A stretch of DNA of 9,476 nt from Verrucomicrobiota bacterium (GTDB taxonomy: Bacteria; Verrucomicrobiota; Verrucomicrobiia; Limisphaerales; UBA1096). Made by a program: the position numbers and the translations under genes. Below, one piece after another: positions 1 through 8,476 of the stretch. The DNA lies in assembly GCA_003972865.1 (NCBI GenBank), contig QOAX01000045.1, positions 1 through 9,476 of the forward strand. The letters run 5' to 3'. The notes under the pieces were generated by a model. That model was given only the letters and a program-made list of their open reading frames with translations, ran no database searches and was not told where the DNA came from. Numbering within the stretch: position 1 is the stretch's first letter; each line of letters starts with the position of its first letter.

Positions 1-33
1 GGTGGCGATGCGAATGGTGTTTGTGTCGGGCAA
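1..33 (-). CDS. hemC: Hydroxymethylbilane synthase (porphobilinogen deaminase), N-terminal fragment
   Basis: Only the first 11 codons are present, running off the left edge. From a TTG at 33-31 the reading is (M)PDTNTIRIAT. The IRIAT string matches the usual HemC beginning (LRIATR.SPLALWQ), in which the first beta strand leads into the substrate-binding loop. The start lies 14 bases after the hemA stop on the same strand, and hemA-hemC is a classic gene order for converting glutamyl-tRNA to uroporphyrinogen. No ATG or GTG is available in this frame between the hemA end and the IRIAT motif, so TTG is the best start; no Shine-Dalgarno-like sequence precedes it. The identification rests on five conserved residues plus context, so it is probable rather than certain. 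Confidence 0.5.
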   Translation of the reverse strand, partial: MPDTNTIRIAT

Positions 34-47
34 AGTGAAGGTTGTCG

Positions 48-1112
48 TCAGCTGCCGGCCTGCTGTTCGCGGAGGCCGAGGTTGGTGTTGCCTGGATGTG
101 CCTGGAGGCTGTCGAGCAGTTCATTGCGTTTCCTGGCGATGAGGCGCTTGCACAACTCGAGCTCGGCCTTGCGTTGCTCGAGGTATTGGCCGGCGATGCC
201 TTGCAGGTCGTCGATGTTATACACGTACACGTTCTCGAGCTGGTTGCAGTCGGGATCGATGTCGCGTGGCACGGCAATATCGATGAGCAGCAGCGGCCGG
301 TGGCCCCGCTCCCGGAGCAGGCTCTCGAGCTTGTCGCGGGTGAGCATGTAATGGGGCGCGGCGGTGCTGCTGATGATGATGTCCACGCGCTGGAACTCCT
401 CCTCCCACGTGTCGAAACCGATGGCGCGGCCGTCGAGCTCGGCAGCCAGCGCGACGGCCCGGTCGTGCGAGCGGTTGGAGACGAGGACGCTTTGCGCGCC
501 GCGGCTCCGGAGGGCGCGGGCGGCCTTCTCGCTCGTGTCGCCGGCTCCGATCACGAGCACCTGCTGGGACTTGAGCGAGTCGAAAATCGACTCGGCCAGC
601 TCCACCGCCACCGAGCTGACGGAGATGCTGCCGCGCTGGATCTGCGTTTCCGAGCGGACGAGTTTGGCCACGTTGAACGCCTTTTGGAACGTCTTGTTCA
701 GCTGTGCGCCGGTGGCCTTCTCGGCGTGGGCGAGCCTGTAGGCCTGCTTGAGCTGGCCAAGGATCTCCGTCTCGCCGAGCACCATCGAGTCGATGCCGCA
801 CGACACGCGAAAGAGGTGGTCGATACTCTGCGGATCACGGTGCGTGTACAACGCATGACCGGGAGCCGGGGCTATGCCGTGAAAGTCGCACAAGAACTGT
901 TCCAGCGCTTGGCCAAGCACGGGATTGCTCTCCCGTGTCGCGGCGTAAATCTCCACGCGGTTGCAGGTGGAGAGGATCAAGGCCTCGTCGGCGATGCCGC
1001 GCTGGCGCACTTGGCCAAGCGCGTCAGCGACCTGTGTATTGGAAAAGGCAAATCGCTCCCGCAGCTCGACCGGTGAGGAGTGATGGCTCAAGCCTGTGAC
1101 TACAATCGGCAT
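48..1112 (-). CDS. hemA: Glutamyl-tRNA reductase
   Basis: HemA reduces glutamate on glutamyl-tRNA(Glu) to glutamate-1-semialdehyde with NADPH, the first committed step of C5-pathway tetrapyrrole synthesis in the cytoplasm. The 354-residue product shows the family in order. The catalytic domain has the nucleophile Cys50 in STCNRVEIY (48-56) and the conserved GIDSMVLGETEILGQ block (106-120). The linker is followed by a Rossmann domain with VIGAGDTSEKAARAL (187-201), and then IDIAVPRDIDP (277-287). After the spinal-helix region (QRKAELELCKRL, about 313-324) the protein stops about 30 residues later, so most of the C-terminal dimerisation domain of the roughly 420-residue enzymes is missing; chlamydial HemA is similarly short. 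The ATG at 1112 gives the canonical VTGLSHHSSPVELRE start and lies 3 bases after the upstream ccsA-like stop, so the two are probably co-transcribed. No clear Shine-Dalgarno sequence precedes it. Confidence 0.96.
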   Translation of the reverse strand: MPIVVTGLSHHSSPVELRERFAFSNTQVADALGQVRQRGIADEALILSTCNRVEIYAATRESNPVLGQALEQFLCDFHGIAPAPGHALYTHRDPQSIDHLFRVSCGIDSMVLGETEILGQLKQAYRLAHAEKATGAQLNKTFQKAFNVAKLVRSETQIQRGSISVSSVAVELAESIFDSLKSQQVLVIGAGDTSEKAARALRSRGAQSVLVSNRSHDRAVALAAELDGRAIGFDTWEEEFQRVDIIISSTAAPHYMLTRDKLESLLRERGHRPLLLIDIAVPRDIDPDCNQLENVYVYNIDDLQGIAGQYLEQRKAELELCKRLIARKRNELLDSLQAHPGNTNLGLREQQAGS

Positions 1113-1115
1113 GGC

Positions 1116-2000
1116 CTATGGGGCGGGGTTGTGAATGCCCGAGAGCAGGTTGGTTCCCCAGAACGTGAGGATGACAAAGCCGAACGCAACGATGGCCGAC
1201 CAGGCGTGGCGCCTGCCTCGTTGGTCGAACTTCCAGTGAAGCACGAGCAGCACGGCGTAGATCGCCCAGACGAGCATCGACCAGATGACCTTGGGGTCGC
1301 CCTGGAACGATGTGCCCTCCGGCAACTCGACAAACACCGCGCCCAGGCCCAGGCCGGTCGTGAGCAACACCAGGCCGATGGCGAGCGAGATGGTGATCAT
1401 TTTCTCCAGTCGCTGGATCGGCGGCAGTAGGGTGAACAGTGCGCCCGCCCGGTGGGATTTCAGGCTGCGCTCCTGCGTGAGGAACATGCTGCCGGCCACG
1501 GCCCCAAGGCCAAACGCCCCGTACCCGAGCATGATCATTGCAGCGTGTAGACTCGACCACCCGTTGATGAACTGCGGTTTACCGGTCGGTGCCGGGTCGA
1601 GGCCGGGCATCAGGGCAAAGACGCCGATGCAAAACAACAGCGGCGACGTGAACACGCCAAGGAATCGAAGTTTTGGCAGGAGGCCAAGCACAAGGCTGCC
1701 GGCAGCGATCGTCCACAGGACAAATGCGGTGGCCTCGTACAAGTTGTTCACCGGGCAGTGTTGCAATGAAAAGCCGCGCTTGGCCATGGCGATGGTGTGC
1801 AGCACGAATCCGACAGCGAGCAGTCCGTAGTTGATCCAGTTGTCCCGATGAAAGCCGCGCCGCCACAGGAAGGTGGAGTAAAGCATGCTGGCGCCGTAAA
1901 CAATGACGGCGAACAAAAACCATTGGCGTGCAGGATCCAAAGCAAGGTGCGGCTTCAAGCCGCGCAAGGCGGGGTAGTCTAGGCGAAAACCCCGCCGCAT
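1116..2000 (-). CDS. ccsA: CcsA/HemX-like cytochrome c assembly family membrane protein
   Basis: A polytopic inner-membrane protein of the cytochrome c assembly family (CcsA/CcmC/HemX), about eight predicted membrane helices by eye. In numbering from the ATG at 2000 (294 aa), it keeps the CcsA-like block LHTIAMAKRG (67-76) followed by HCPVNNLYEA (81-90), a conserved His152 in WSSLHAAM, and the C-terminal WGTNLLSGIHNP with His290; such histidines ligate haem in CcsA proteins. The tryptophan-rich WWD segment that presents haem in true cytochrome c synthases is not recognisable: the matching stretch reads LPEGTSFQGDPK (226-237) and keeps only DPK. This makes it closer to HemX, which sits beside hemA in Bacillus and affects HemA levels. 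It lies 3 bases upstream of hemA. The start is uncertain: ATG 2000 is used here, GTG 2021 is possible, and TTG 1940 gives MDPARQWFLF, which better fits the family. The stretch between 1940 and 2000 is covered by inverted repeats. Confidence 0.88.
   Translation of the reverse strand: MRRGFRLDYPALRGLKPHLALDPARQWFLFAVIVYGASMLYSTFLWRRGFHRDNWINYGLLAVGFVLHTIAMAKRGFSLQHCPVNNLYEATAFVLWTIAAGSLVLGLLPKLRFLGVFTSPLLFCIGVFALMPGLDPAPTGKPQFINGWSSLHAAMIMLGYGAFGLGAVAGSMFLTQERSLKSHRAGALFTLLPPIQRLEKMITISLAIGLVLLTTGLGLGAVFVELPEGTSFQGDPKVIWSMLVWAIYAVLLVLHWKFDQRGRRHAWSAIVAFGFVILTFWGTNLLSGIHNPAP
1949..1996. repeat. Two adjacent inverted repeats at the 5' end of the ccsA-like gene
   Basis: Two perfect inverted repeats lie 4 bases apart. 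The first is GCGGCTT (1949-1955), one base, then AAGCCGC (1957-1963). The second is GGCGGGGT (1968-1975), a 13-base spacer, then ACCCCGCC (1989-1996). They fall between the ATG at 2000 and the TTG at 1940, so they are either coding for an unusual N-terminal extension or are non-coding structure upstream of the real start. They could act as mRNA hairpins between secA and the haem genes, or be REP-like palindromes. No T-tract follows on the minus strand, which argues against a simple intrinsic terminator. Confidence 0.6.
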
Positions 2001-2073
2001 CAAATGAAAGATACCGCCCACCGGATGGGATTTTTCGGGAGGACAGTTGAGAAGCCGGCGTGCTGGCCGCCAA

Positions 2074-2093
2074 CGCCTGGCCAGGCGCCTGGC
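2074..2093. repeat. Overlapping 14-bp palindromes just downstream of secA
   Basis: Two perfect 14-bp palindromes overlap by 8 bases: CGCCTGGCCAGGCG (2074-2087) and GCCAGGCGCCTGGC (2080-2093). They begin 5 bases after the secA stop codon on the minus strand. The RNA could form either of two mutually exclusive GC-rich hairpins. There is no run of T after them in the secA direction, so this is not a standard Rho-independent terminator; an mRNA 3' stabilising structure or REP-like element is equally possible. Confidence 0.5.
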
Positions 2094-2098
2094 TCATG

Positions 2099-5143
<3,045 letters not shown>

Positions 5144-5165
5144 CGTCTTTAAACAAAGGCGGGGG

Positions 5166-5194
5166 ACGCTACGGCATGCCTGCTGGCTCGTCAA
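5166..5194 (-). promoter_or_regulatory. Candidate sigma70-type promoter for secA
   Basis: On the minus strand TTGACG (5194-5189, five of six matches to TTGACA) is followed after exactly 17 bases by TAGCGT (5171-5166, three of six matches to TATAAT). Transcription would begin about 15 bases before the secA ATG at 5143. The good -35 box and ideal spacing support it; the weak -10 box keeps confidence low. Confidence 0.3.
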
Positions 5195-5226
5195 AGTTTT
5201 ACCAAGGCCCGGCGCTTGGCCCGGCG

Positions 5227-5279
5227 CGGCGGGGGTTTTTGTTGGAAAGCCCACCAGCCTGCCGTAAAACCCCCTGCCG
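5227..5279. promoter_or_regulatory. Long inverted repeat in the argH leader, ending beside the start codon
   Basis: CGGC + GGGGGTTTT (5227-5239) is complementary to AAAACCCCC + GCCG (5266-5274 and 5276-5279), interrupted only by a bulged T at 5275. This gives a 13-bp stem with a 26-base loop. The 3' arm ends one base before the argH ATG at 5281. In RNA it would bury the sequence where a ribosome binding site is expected, so it could limit argH translation or act as a switch. It is also part of the region upstream of divergent secA and could instead be a DNA operator. Confidence 0.5.
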
Positions 5280-5280
5280 G

Positions 5281-6681
5281 ATGAAAAAAGCATCGCCACT
5301 GTCGCGGAGCGGACGGTTCAGCAGCGGGCTGGGCCGGGACGCGGCCAAGTTCACCGAGTCGATCTCGTTCGACCGCCGGTTGTGGCGGCACGACCTCATG
5401 GGCTCCATCGCCCATGCCACCATGCTGGGCGGCATTGGCGTGCTCACCAAGGCCGAGGCCAAGCGCGTCGTCCGCGCGCTCGAGGCCATCGGTGACGACA
5501 TCGAGGCCGGCCGGTTTACGTGGGACGAGTCGCTCGAGGACGTCCACATGAACCTTGAGGCCGAGCTGACCCGGCGCGAACCGGCCGGGGCAAAGCTGCA
5601 CACCGGCCGGTCGCGCAACGACCAGGTCGCGCTCGATATGCGGATGTGGCTCCGCGACGAGATCGTCAACCTGGAGGAGGAATTGCGGTCACTGCAACAG
5701 GCGCTCGTCGCGCTTGGCCAGGCGAACGACGGTGTCGTCATCCCCGGCTACACGCACCTGCAACGGGCGCAGCCGGTTTACTTCGCGCACCATTTGCTGG
5801 CGTACGTCGAGATGATCGAGCGGGACCGCGAGCGGCTGCTCGACGCCTTCTCACGCGTGAACGTCTGTCCACTGGGCAGCGGCGCGCTGGCCGGCTCCAC
5901 GCTGCCGCTCGACCGCAAACAGGTCGCCGCAATGCTGGGCTTTGAGGATCCGCGGGGCAGACCGGTGGTTTCGCAGAACTCGATGGATGCCGTGAGCGAC
6001 CGCGATTTTGCGGTGGAGTTTTGTTTCGTTGCGTCGCTGCTGGGCGTGCACCTGTCGAGGCTTGCGGAGGACGTCATCCTGTGGTCGAGCAGCGAGTTTG
6101 ATTTCATCCGCATCGCCGATGCGTACACCACCGGCTCGTCGCTCATGCCGCAGAAGAAAAACCCGGACATCGCCGAGCTCGCCCGTGGCAAGAGCGGCCG
6201 GCTCGTCGGCAACCTCGTCTCGCTGCTGACGCTGCTGAAAGGATTGCCGATGACGTACAACCGCGATTTGCAGGAGGACAAGGAGCCGTTGTTCGACAGC
6301 GTGGACACCGTCCGTGCCACCGTGAGGCTGACTGATGCCATGCTGCGGCACACGAGCGTGAACGCCGGGGCGTGCGCCGCCGCCGCCGCCGATCCCGCAT
6401 TGCTGGCGACCGACCTGGCCGACTATCTCGTCGGGCAGAAGGTGCCGTTCCGCGACGCGCACCACCTCGTCGGCGAAGTCGTCGGGTTGGCCGAGAAACG
6501 GGCCAAGCCGCTGGACCAGTTGACGCTCAAGGAGTTGCAGGGTGTCAGCCGGAAATTCAAGGCCGATGCGCTGGAGGTGTTCGACCTGAAACAGGCCTTG
6601 ACCAAGCGCACCGCGACAGGTTCGCCCGGCACGAAAGAGGTCAAAAAACAGCTCCGGCGCTGGGCGAAGCGGTTGGATTGA
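5281..6681 (+). CDS. argH: Argininosuccinate lyase
   Basis: ArgH splits argininosuccinate into arginine and fumarate, the last step of arginine biosynthesis, as a cytoplasmic homotetramer of the fumarase/aspartase superfamily. The 466-residue length is normal. Visible conserved regions are SLEDVHMNLE (84-93), HTGRSRNDQV (107-116), GYTHLQRAQP (156-165, with the conserved His158), DAVSDRDF (236-243), and the family signature GSSLMPQKKNPD (285-296) containing the catalytic serine loop. The N-terminal WGGRF typical of the family is here RSGRF (9-13). The ATG at 5281 is chosen because it puts this motif near the N-terminus. The frame is open back to 5176, but that stretch is inverted-repeat spacer with no family similarity. 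No Shine-Dalgarno sequence is visible, and a strong hairpin abuts the start. It is divergent from secA and starts the plus-strand run. Confidence 0.97.
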   Translation: MKKASPLSRSGRFSSGLGRDAAKFTESISFDRRLWRHDLMGSIAHATMLGGIGVLTKAEAKRVVRALEAIGDDIEAGRFTWDESLEDVHMNLEAELTRREPAGAKLHTGRSRNDQVALDMRMWLRDEIVNLEEELRSLQQALVALGQANDGVVIPGYTHLQRAQPVYFAHHLLAYVEMIERDRERLLDAFSRVNVCPLGSGALAGSTLPLDRKQVAAMLGFEDPRGRPVVSQNSMDAVSDRDFAVEFCFVASLLGVHLSRLAEDVILWSSSEFDFIRIADAYTTGSSLMPQKKNPDIAELARGKSGRLVGNLVSLLTLLKGLPMTYNRDLQEDKEPLFDSVDTVRATVRLTDAMLRHTSVNAGACAAAAADPALLATDLADYLVGQKVPFRDAHHLVGEVVGLAEKRAKPLDQLTLKELQGVSRKFKADALEVFDLKQALTKRTATGSPGTKEVKKQLRRWAKRLD

Positions 6682-6736
6682 GCCGCACAAACAAGGGTTG
6701 CAGAGCATTCCTTTAGGGAGTAGTTTGCCGCCTCGA

Positions 6737-6743
6737 AAGGAAG
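6737..6743 (+). promoter_or_regulatory. Ribosome binding site of prepilin-like gene 1
   Basis: AAGGAAG is the clearest Shine-Dalgarno-like sequence in the window. It precedes two adjacent in-frame starts, TTG at 6751 (7 bases later) and ATG at 6754 (10 bases later). Spacing slightly favours TTG and codon preference favours ATG; the difference is one residue. Confidence 0.5.
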
Positions 6744-6753
6744 CAATACATTG

Positions 6754-7545
6754 ATGAAAACAGGACAATTGACATTGGCCAAGCGGAACCGGTGCCGCTT
6801 GGGGTTTACGCTGATTGAGCTCCTGGTGGTCATTGCAATCATTGCCATCCTGGCGGCGCTGCTGCTGCCGGCACTCGCCAAGGCCAAGAGCCAGGCCCAT
6901 CGCACCAACTGCCTGAACAACCAAAAACAGCTGCTACTCGCCGTCCACATGTATTCTGACGATCACGACGACTTCATGACGTACCCAAACTGGGGCGTGC
7001 AGACCTATGGCTGGGCTTATAACTATTCCACGCGCAATGTACCAAGGGGCGAGTCACGCTTTCGCCCTGAGTTAGGGCAACTGTGGTCCTACGTAAGCAA
7101 CAAGGGATCTTTCATCTGTGTTGCTGAAAAAATGAAGGATCTCAAGCAACGACGGAGCTCTGGTTACCAAGACTGCAGCAGTTACGTCATGAACGGTGTC
7201 GTGACCAGATTTACGACTTATGGGTCGATTCGGAGCGGTAACAAAACGGTCTCTTTCAAGCGCAATCAGTTTAGGTCTGACGATATTTTGTTCTGGGAAC
7301 CGGATGAAAGGCGGATTGGAAATTTCAACGATGCCTCAAGCACGCCCGGGGTAATTTTCATGCAGGGTGGCCTGGAAATTTATTCCGAGGGAATCAGTAA
7401 ACGCCACAGCGAGGGAGCGATCACCGGCATGTTTGGTGGCAGTGCAGAGTTCATGACTTTTGAGTGGTACAAAAAGGAGAATAAGAAACCTGGACGCAAC
7501 CGTCTATGGTGCGTGCCCAACCCTCCGTCTAGTAACGGTCACTGA
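6754..7545 (+). CDS. Prepilin-type N-terminal methylation domain protein (type II pseudopilin-like)
   Basis: A 263-residue type IV pilin/pseudopilin-like protein. A short basic leader (RNRCRLG, ending at Gly17) is followed by FTLIELLVVIAIIAILAALLLPAL (18-41). This is the prepilin peptidase site with cleavage after Gly17, Glu at +5 and a hydrophobic helix. Next comes the phylum-typical LAKAKSQAHRTNCLNNQKQL (41-60). The globular part holds LWSYVSNKGSFICVAEKMK (110-128), SYVMNG (143-148) and a C-terminal RHSEGAITGMFGGSAEF (217-233). That last block aligns with the H-X9-DG motif, but Asp is replaced, giving H-X9-GG (His218, Gly228, Gly229). It should be exported, cleaved by a prepilin peptidase and either held in the inner membrane or built into a pseudopilus; its specific role is unknown. 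It lies 72 bases after argH and 39 bases before a paralogue. Base composition is clearly less GC-rich than argH. Confidence 0.9.
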   Translation: MKTGQLTLAKRNRCRLGFTLIELLVVIAIIAILAALLLPALAKAKSQAHRTNCLNNQKQLLLAVHMYSDDHDDFMTYPNWGVQTYGWAYNYSTRNVPRGESRFRPELGQLWSYVSNKGSFICVAEKMKDLKQRRSSGYQDCSSYVMNGVVTRFTTYGSIRSGNKTVSFKRNQFRSDDILFWEPDERRIGNFNDASSTPGVIFMQGGLEIYSEGISKRHSEGAITGMFGGSAEFMTFEWYKKENKKPGRNRLWCVPNPPSSNGH

Positions 7546-7584
7546 TTTTTTAGTTCTAATTGTAAAAGGGTTGAATTCATAAAA

Positions 7585-8466
7585 ATGAAAATAATTACAA
7601 AAAAATACAATGGTTTTACATTGATTGAGTTGCTAGTTGTGATCGCCATTATTGCCATTTTAGCCAGCATGTTGTTGCCGGCCCTGGCCAAGGCCAAGAC
7701 CAAGGCACACGGCATCTCCTGCATGAACAACAACAAGCAACTGATGATGGCCTGGTCATTTTACGCTGATGACAGCGATGACACTATCACCTGGGCGTAC
7801 GGTGATGGTTGCCGACGGTGTAGCCCGACTCCGGGCAAACGCAAATTCAGGCACGGCTGGATGGGCAACACGGGCCTAAATTACAGCAGCCCTAATAGCT
7901 GGGACTATAATGTGGATATCGTACGAAGCCCGCTCTGGGAGCATGTCGGGCAAAGCCCTCAGGTTTTTCGTTGCCCAGCCGACACCAGCACCGTCAAGGC
8001 CGGGAAACTCGGCATGAAACCCCGGGTCCGTAGCATGTCCATGAATAGTTGGGTCGGAGGGGATGGCCAGAACGGTGCAAGCAGCGGTCACCACACCTGG
8101 TTCGGAGGTCCTAATGAGGGAACCATTTACCTAAAGCGGGGGGACATGGTAGCCCCTGGTCCATCCGAGACTTGGGTGCTAATTGACGAACGAATGGACA
8201 GTATCAACGACGGTTTTTTTGTGGTTTGGATGTTCGGTTACCCCACCTTGTCTTCCACCAAGATGGTCGACTATCCCGCCAGCTATCACAATAATGCCGC
8301 CGGCTTCTCCTTCGCCGATGGACACTCTGAAATCCACAAATGGCTCGACAAACGGACCACTCCTGCGGTACGTCATAATGGCAACATTCAACTGAATGTT
8401 CCTCAACCCAATAATTTGGACGTCAAGTGGATGCAGGATAAAACCACTCGTCCCAGACGCCGGTAG
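7585..8466 (+). CDS. Prepilin-type protein with H-X9-DG motif (pseudopilin-like)
   Basis: A 293-residue paralogue of the preceding gene. Prepilin peptidase should cut after Gly10 (KKYNG|FTLIE, Glu at +5), leaving a hydrophobic helix FTLIELLVVIAIIAILASML (11-30) followed by LPALAKAKTKAHGISCMNNNKQL (31-53). The body contains SPLWEHVGQSPQVFRCPADTS (115-135), the counterpart of LWSYV...FICVAEK in gene 1. It also has VLIDERMDSINDGFF (198-212) and the intact processing-associated motif YHNNAAGFSFADGH (234-247), in which His235 and Asp245-Gly246 are nine residues apart. Proteins of this type are multi-copy in Verrucomicrobiota and Planctomycetota; individual functions are mostly unknown. The ATG at 7585 is preceded by an AT-rich 39-base spacer with AAAAGGG about 14 bases upstream, too far for a good ribosome site. 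The first 100 bases are strikingly AT-rich compared with the rest of the window. Confidence 0.92.
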   Translation: MKIITKKYNGFTLIELLVVIAIIAILASMLLPALAKAKTKAHGISCMNNNKQLMMAWSFYADDSDDTITWAYGDGCRRCSPTPGKRKFRHGWMGNTGLNYSSPNSWDYNVDIVRSPLWEHVGQSPQVFRCPADTSTVKAGKLGMKPRVRSMSMNSWVGGDGQNGASSGHHTWFGGPNEGTIYLKRGDMVAPGPSETWVLIDERMDSINDGFFVVWMFGYPTLSSTKMVDYPASYHNNAAGFSFADGHSEIHKWLDKRTTPAVRHNGNIQLNVPQPNNLDVKWMQDKTTRPRRR

Positions 8467-8476
8467 AGCGTGCTGA

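Noticed and set aside
42..1076. Long plus-strand open frame (344 codons) opposite hemA
   Set aside because: It lies antisense to a clear HemA and its translation is a low-complexity Leu/Ala/Val/Glu-rich product of GC-rich antisense codons with no recognisable motif.
5176..5280. N-terminal extension of ArgH by 35 codons
   Set aside because: The residues come from the palindromic spacer and precede the usual GRF start region of the family, so the ATG at 5281 is preferred.
5144..5299. N-terminal extension of SecA by 52 codons
   Set aside because: It would overlap the argH start, is encoded by the inverted-repeat spacer and does not resemble SecA; MLSFLSKLFPNKNERL at 5143 is the normal beginning.
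6374..6391. GCC trinucleotide run in argH
   Set aside because: It encodes a short alanine run in a GC-rich gene and is too short to be a meaningful repeat.
6697..6725. Possible promoter of prepilin 1 (TTGCAG, 17 bases, TAGTTT)
   Set aside because: Spacing is right but each box matches only three of six consensus bases, which is expected by chance.
5851..6924. Long minus-strand open frame (357 codons) opposite argH and the start of prepilin 1
   Set aside because: It is antisense to the conserved ArgH signature regions, rich in Gln/Arg/His as expected of such shadows, and spans two genuine genes.
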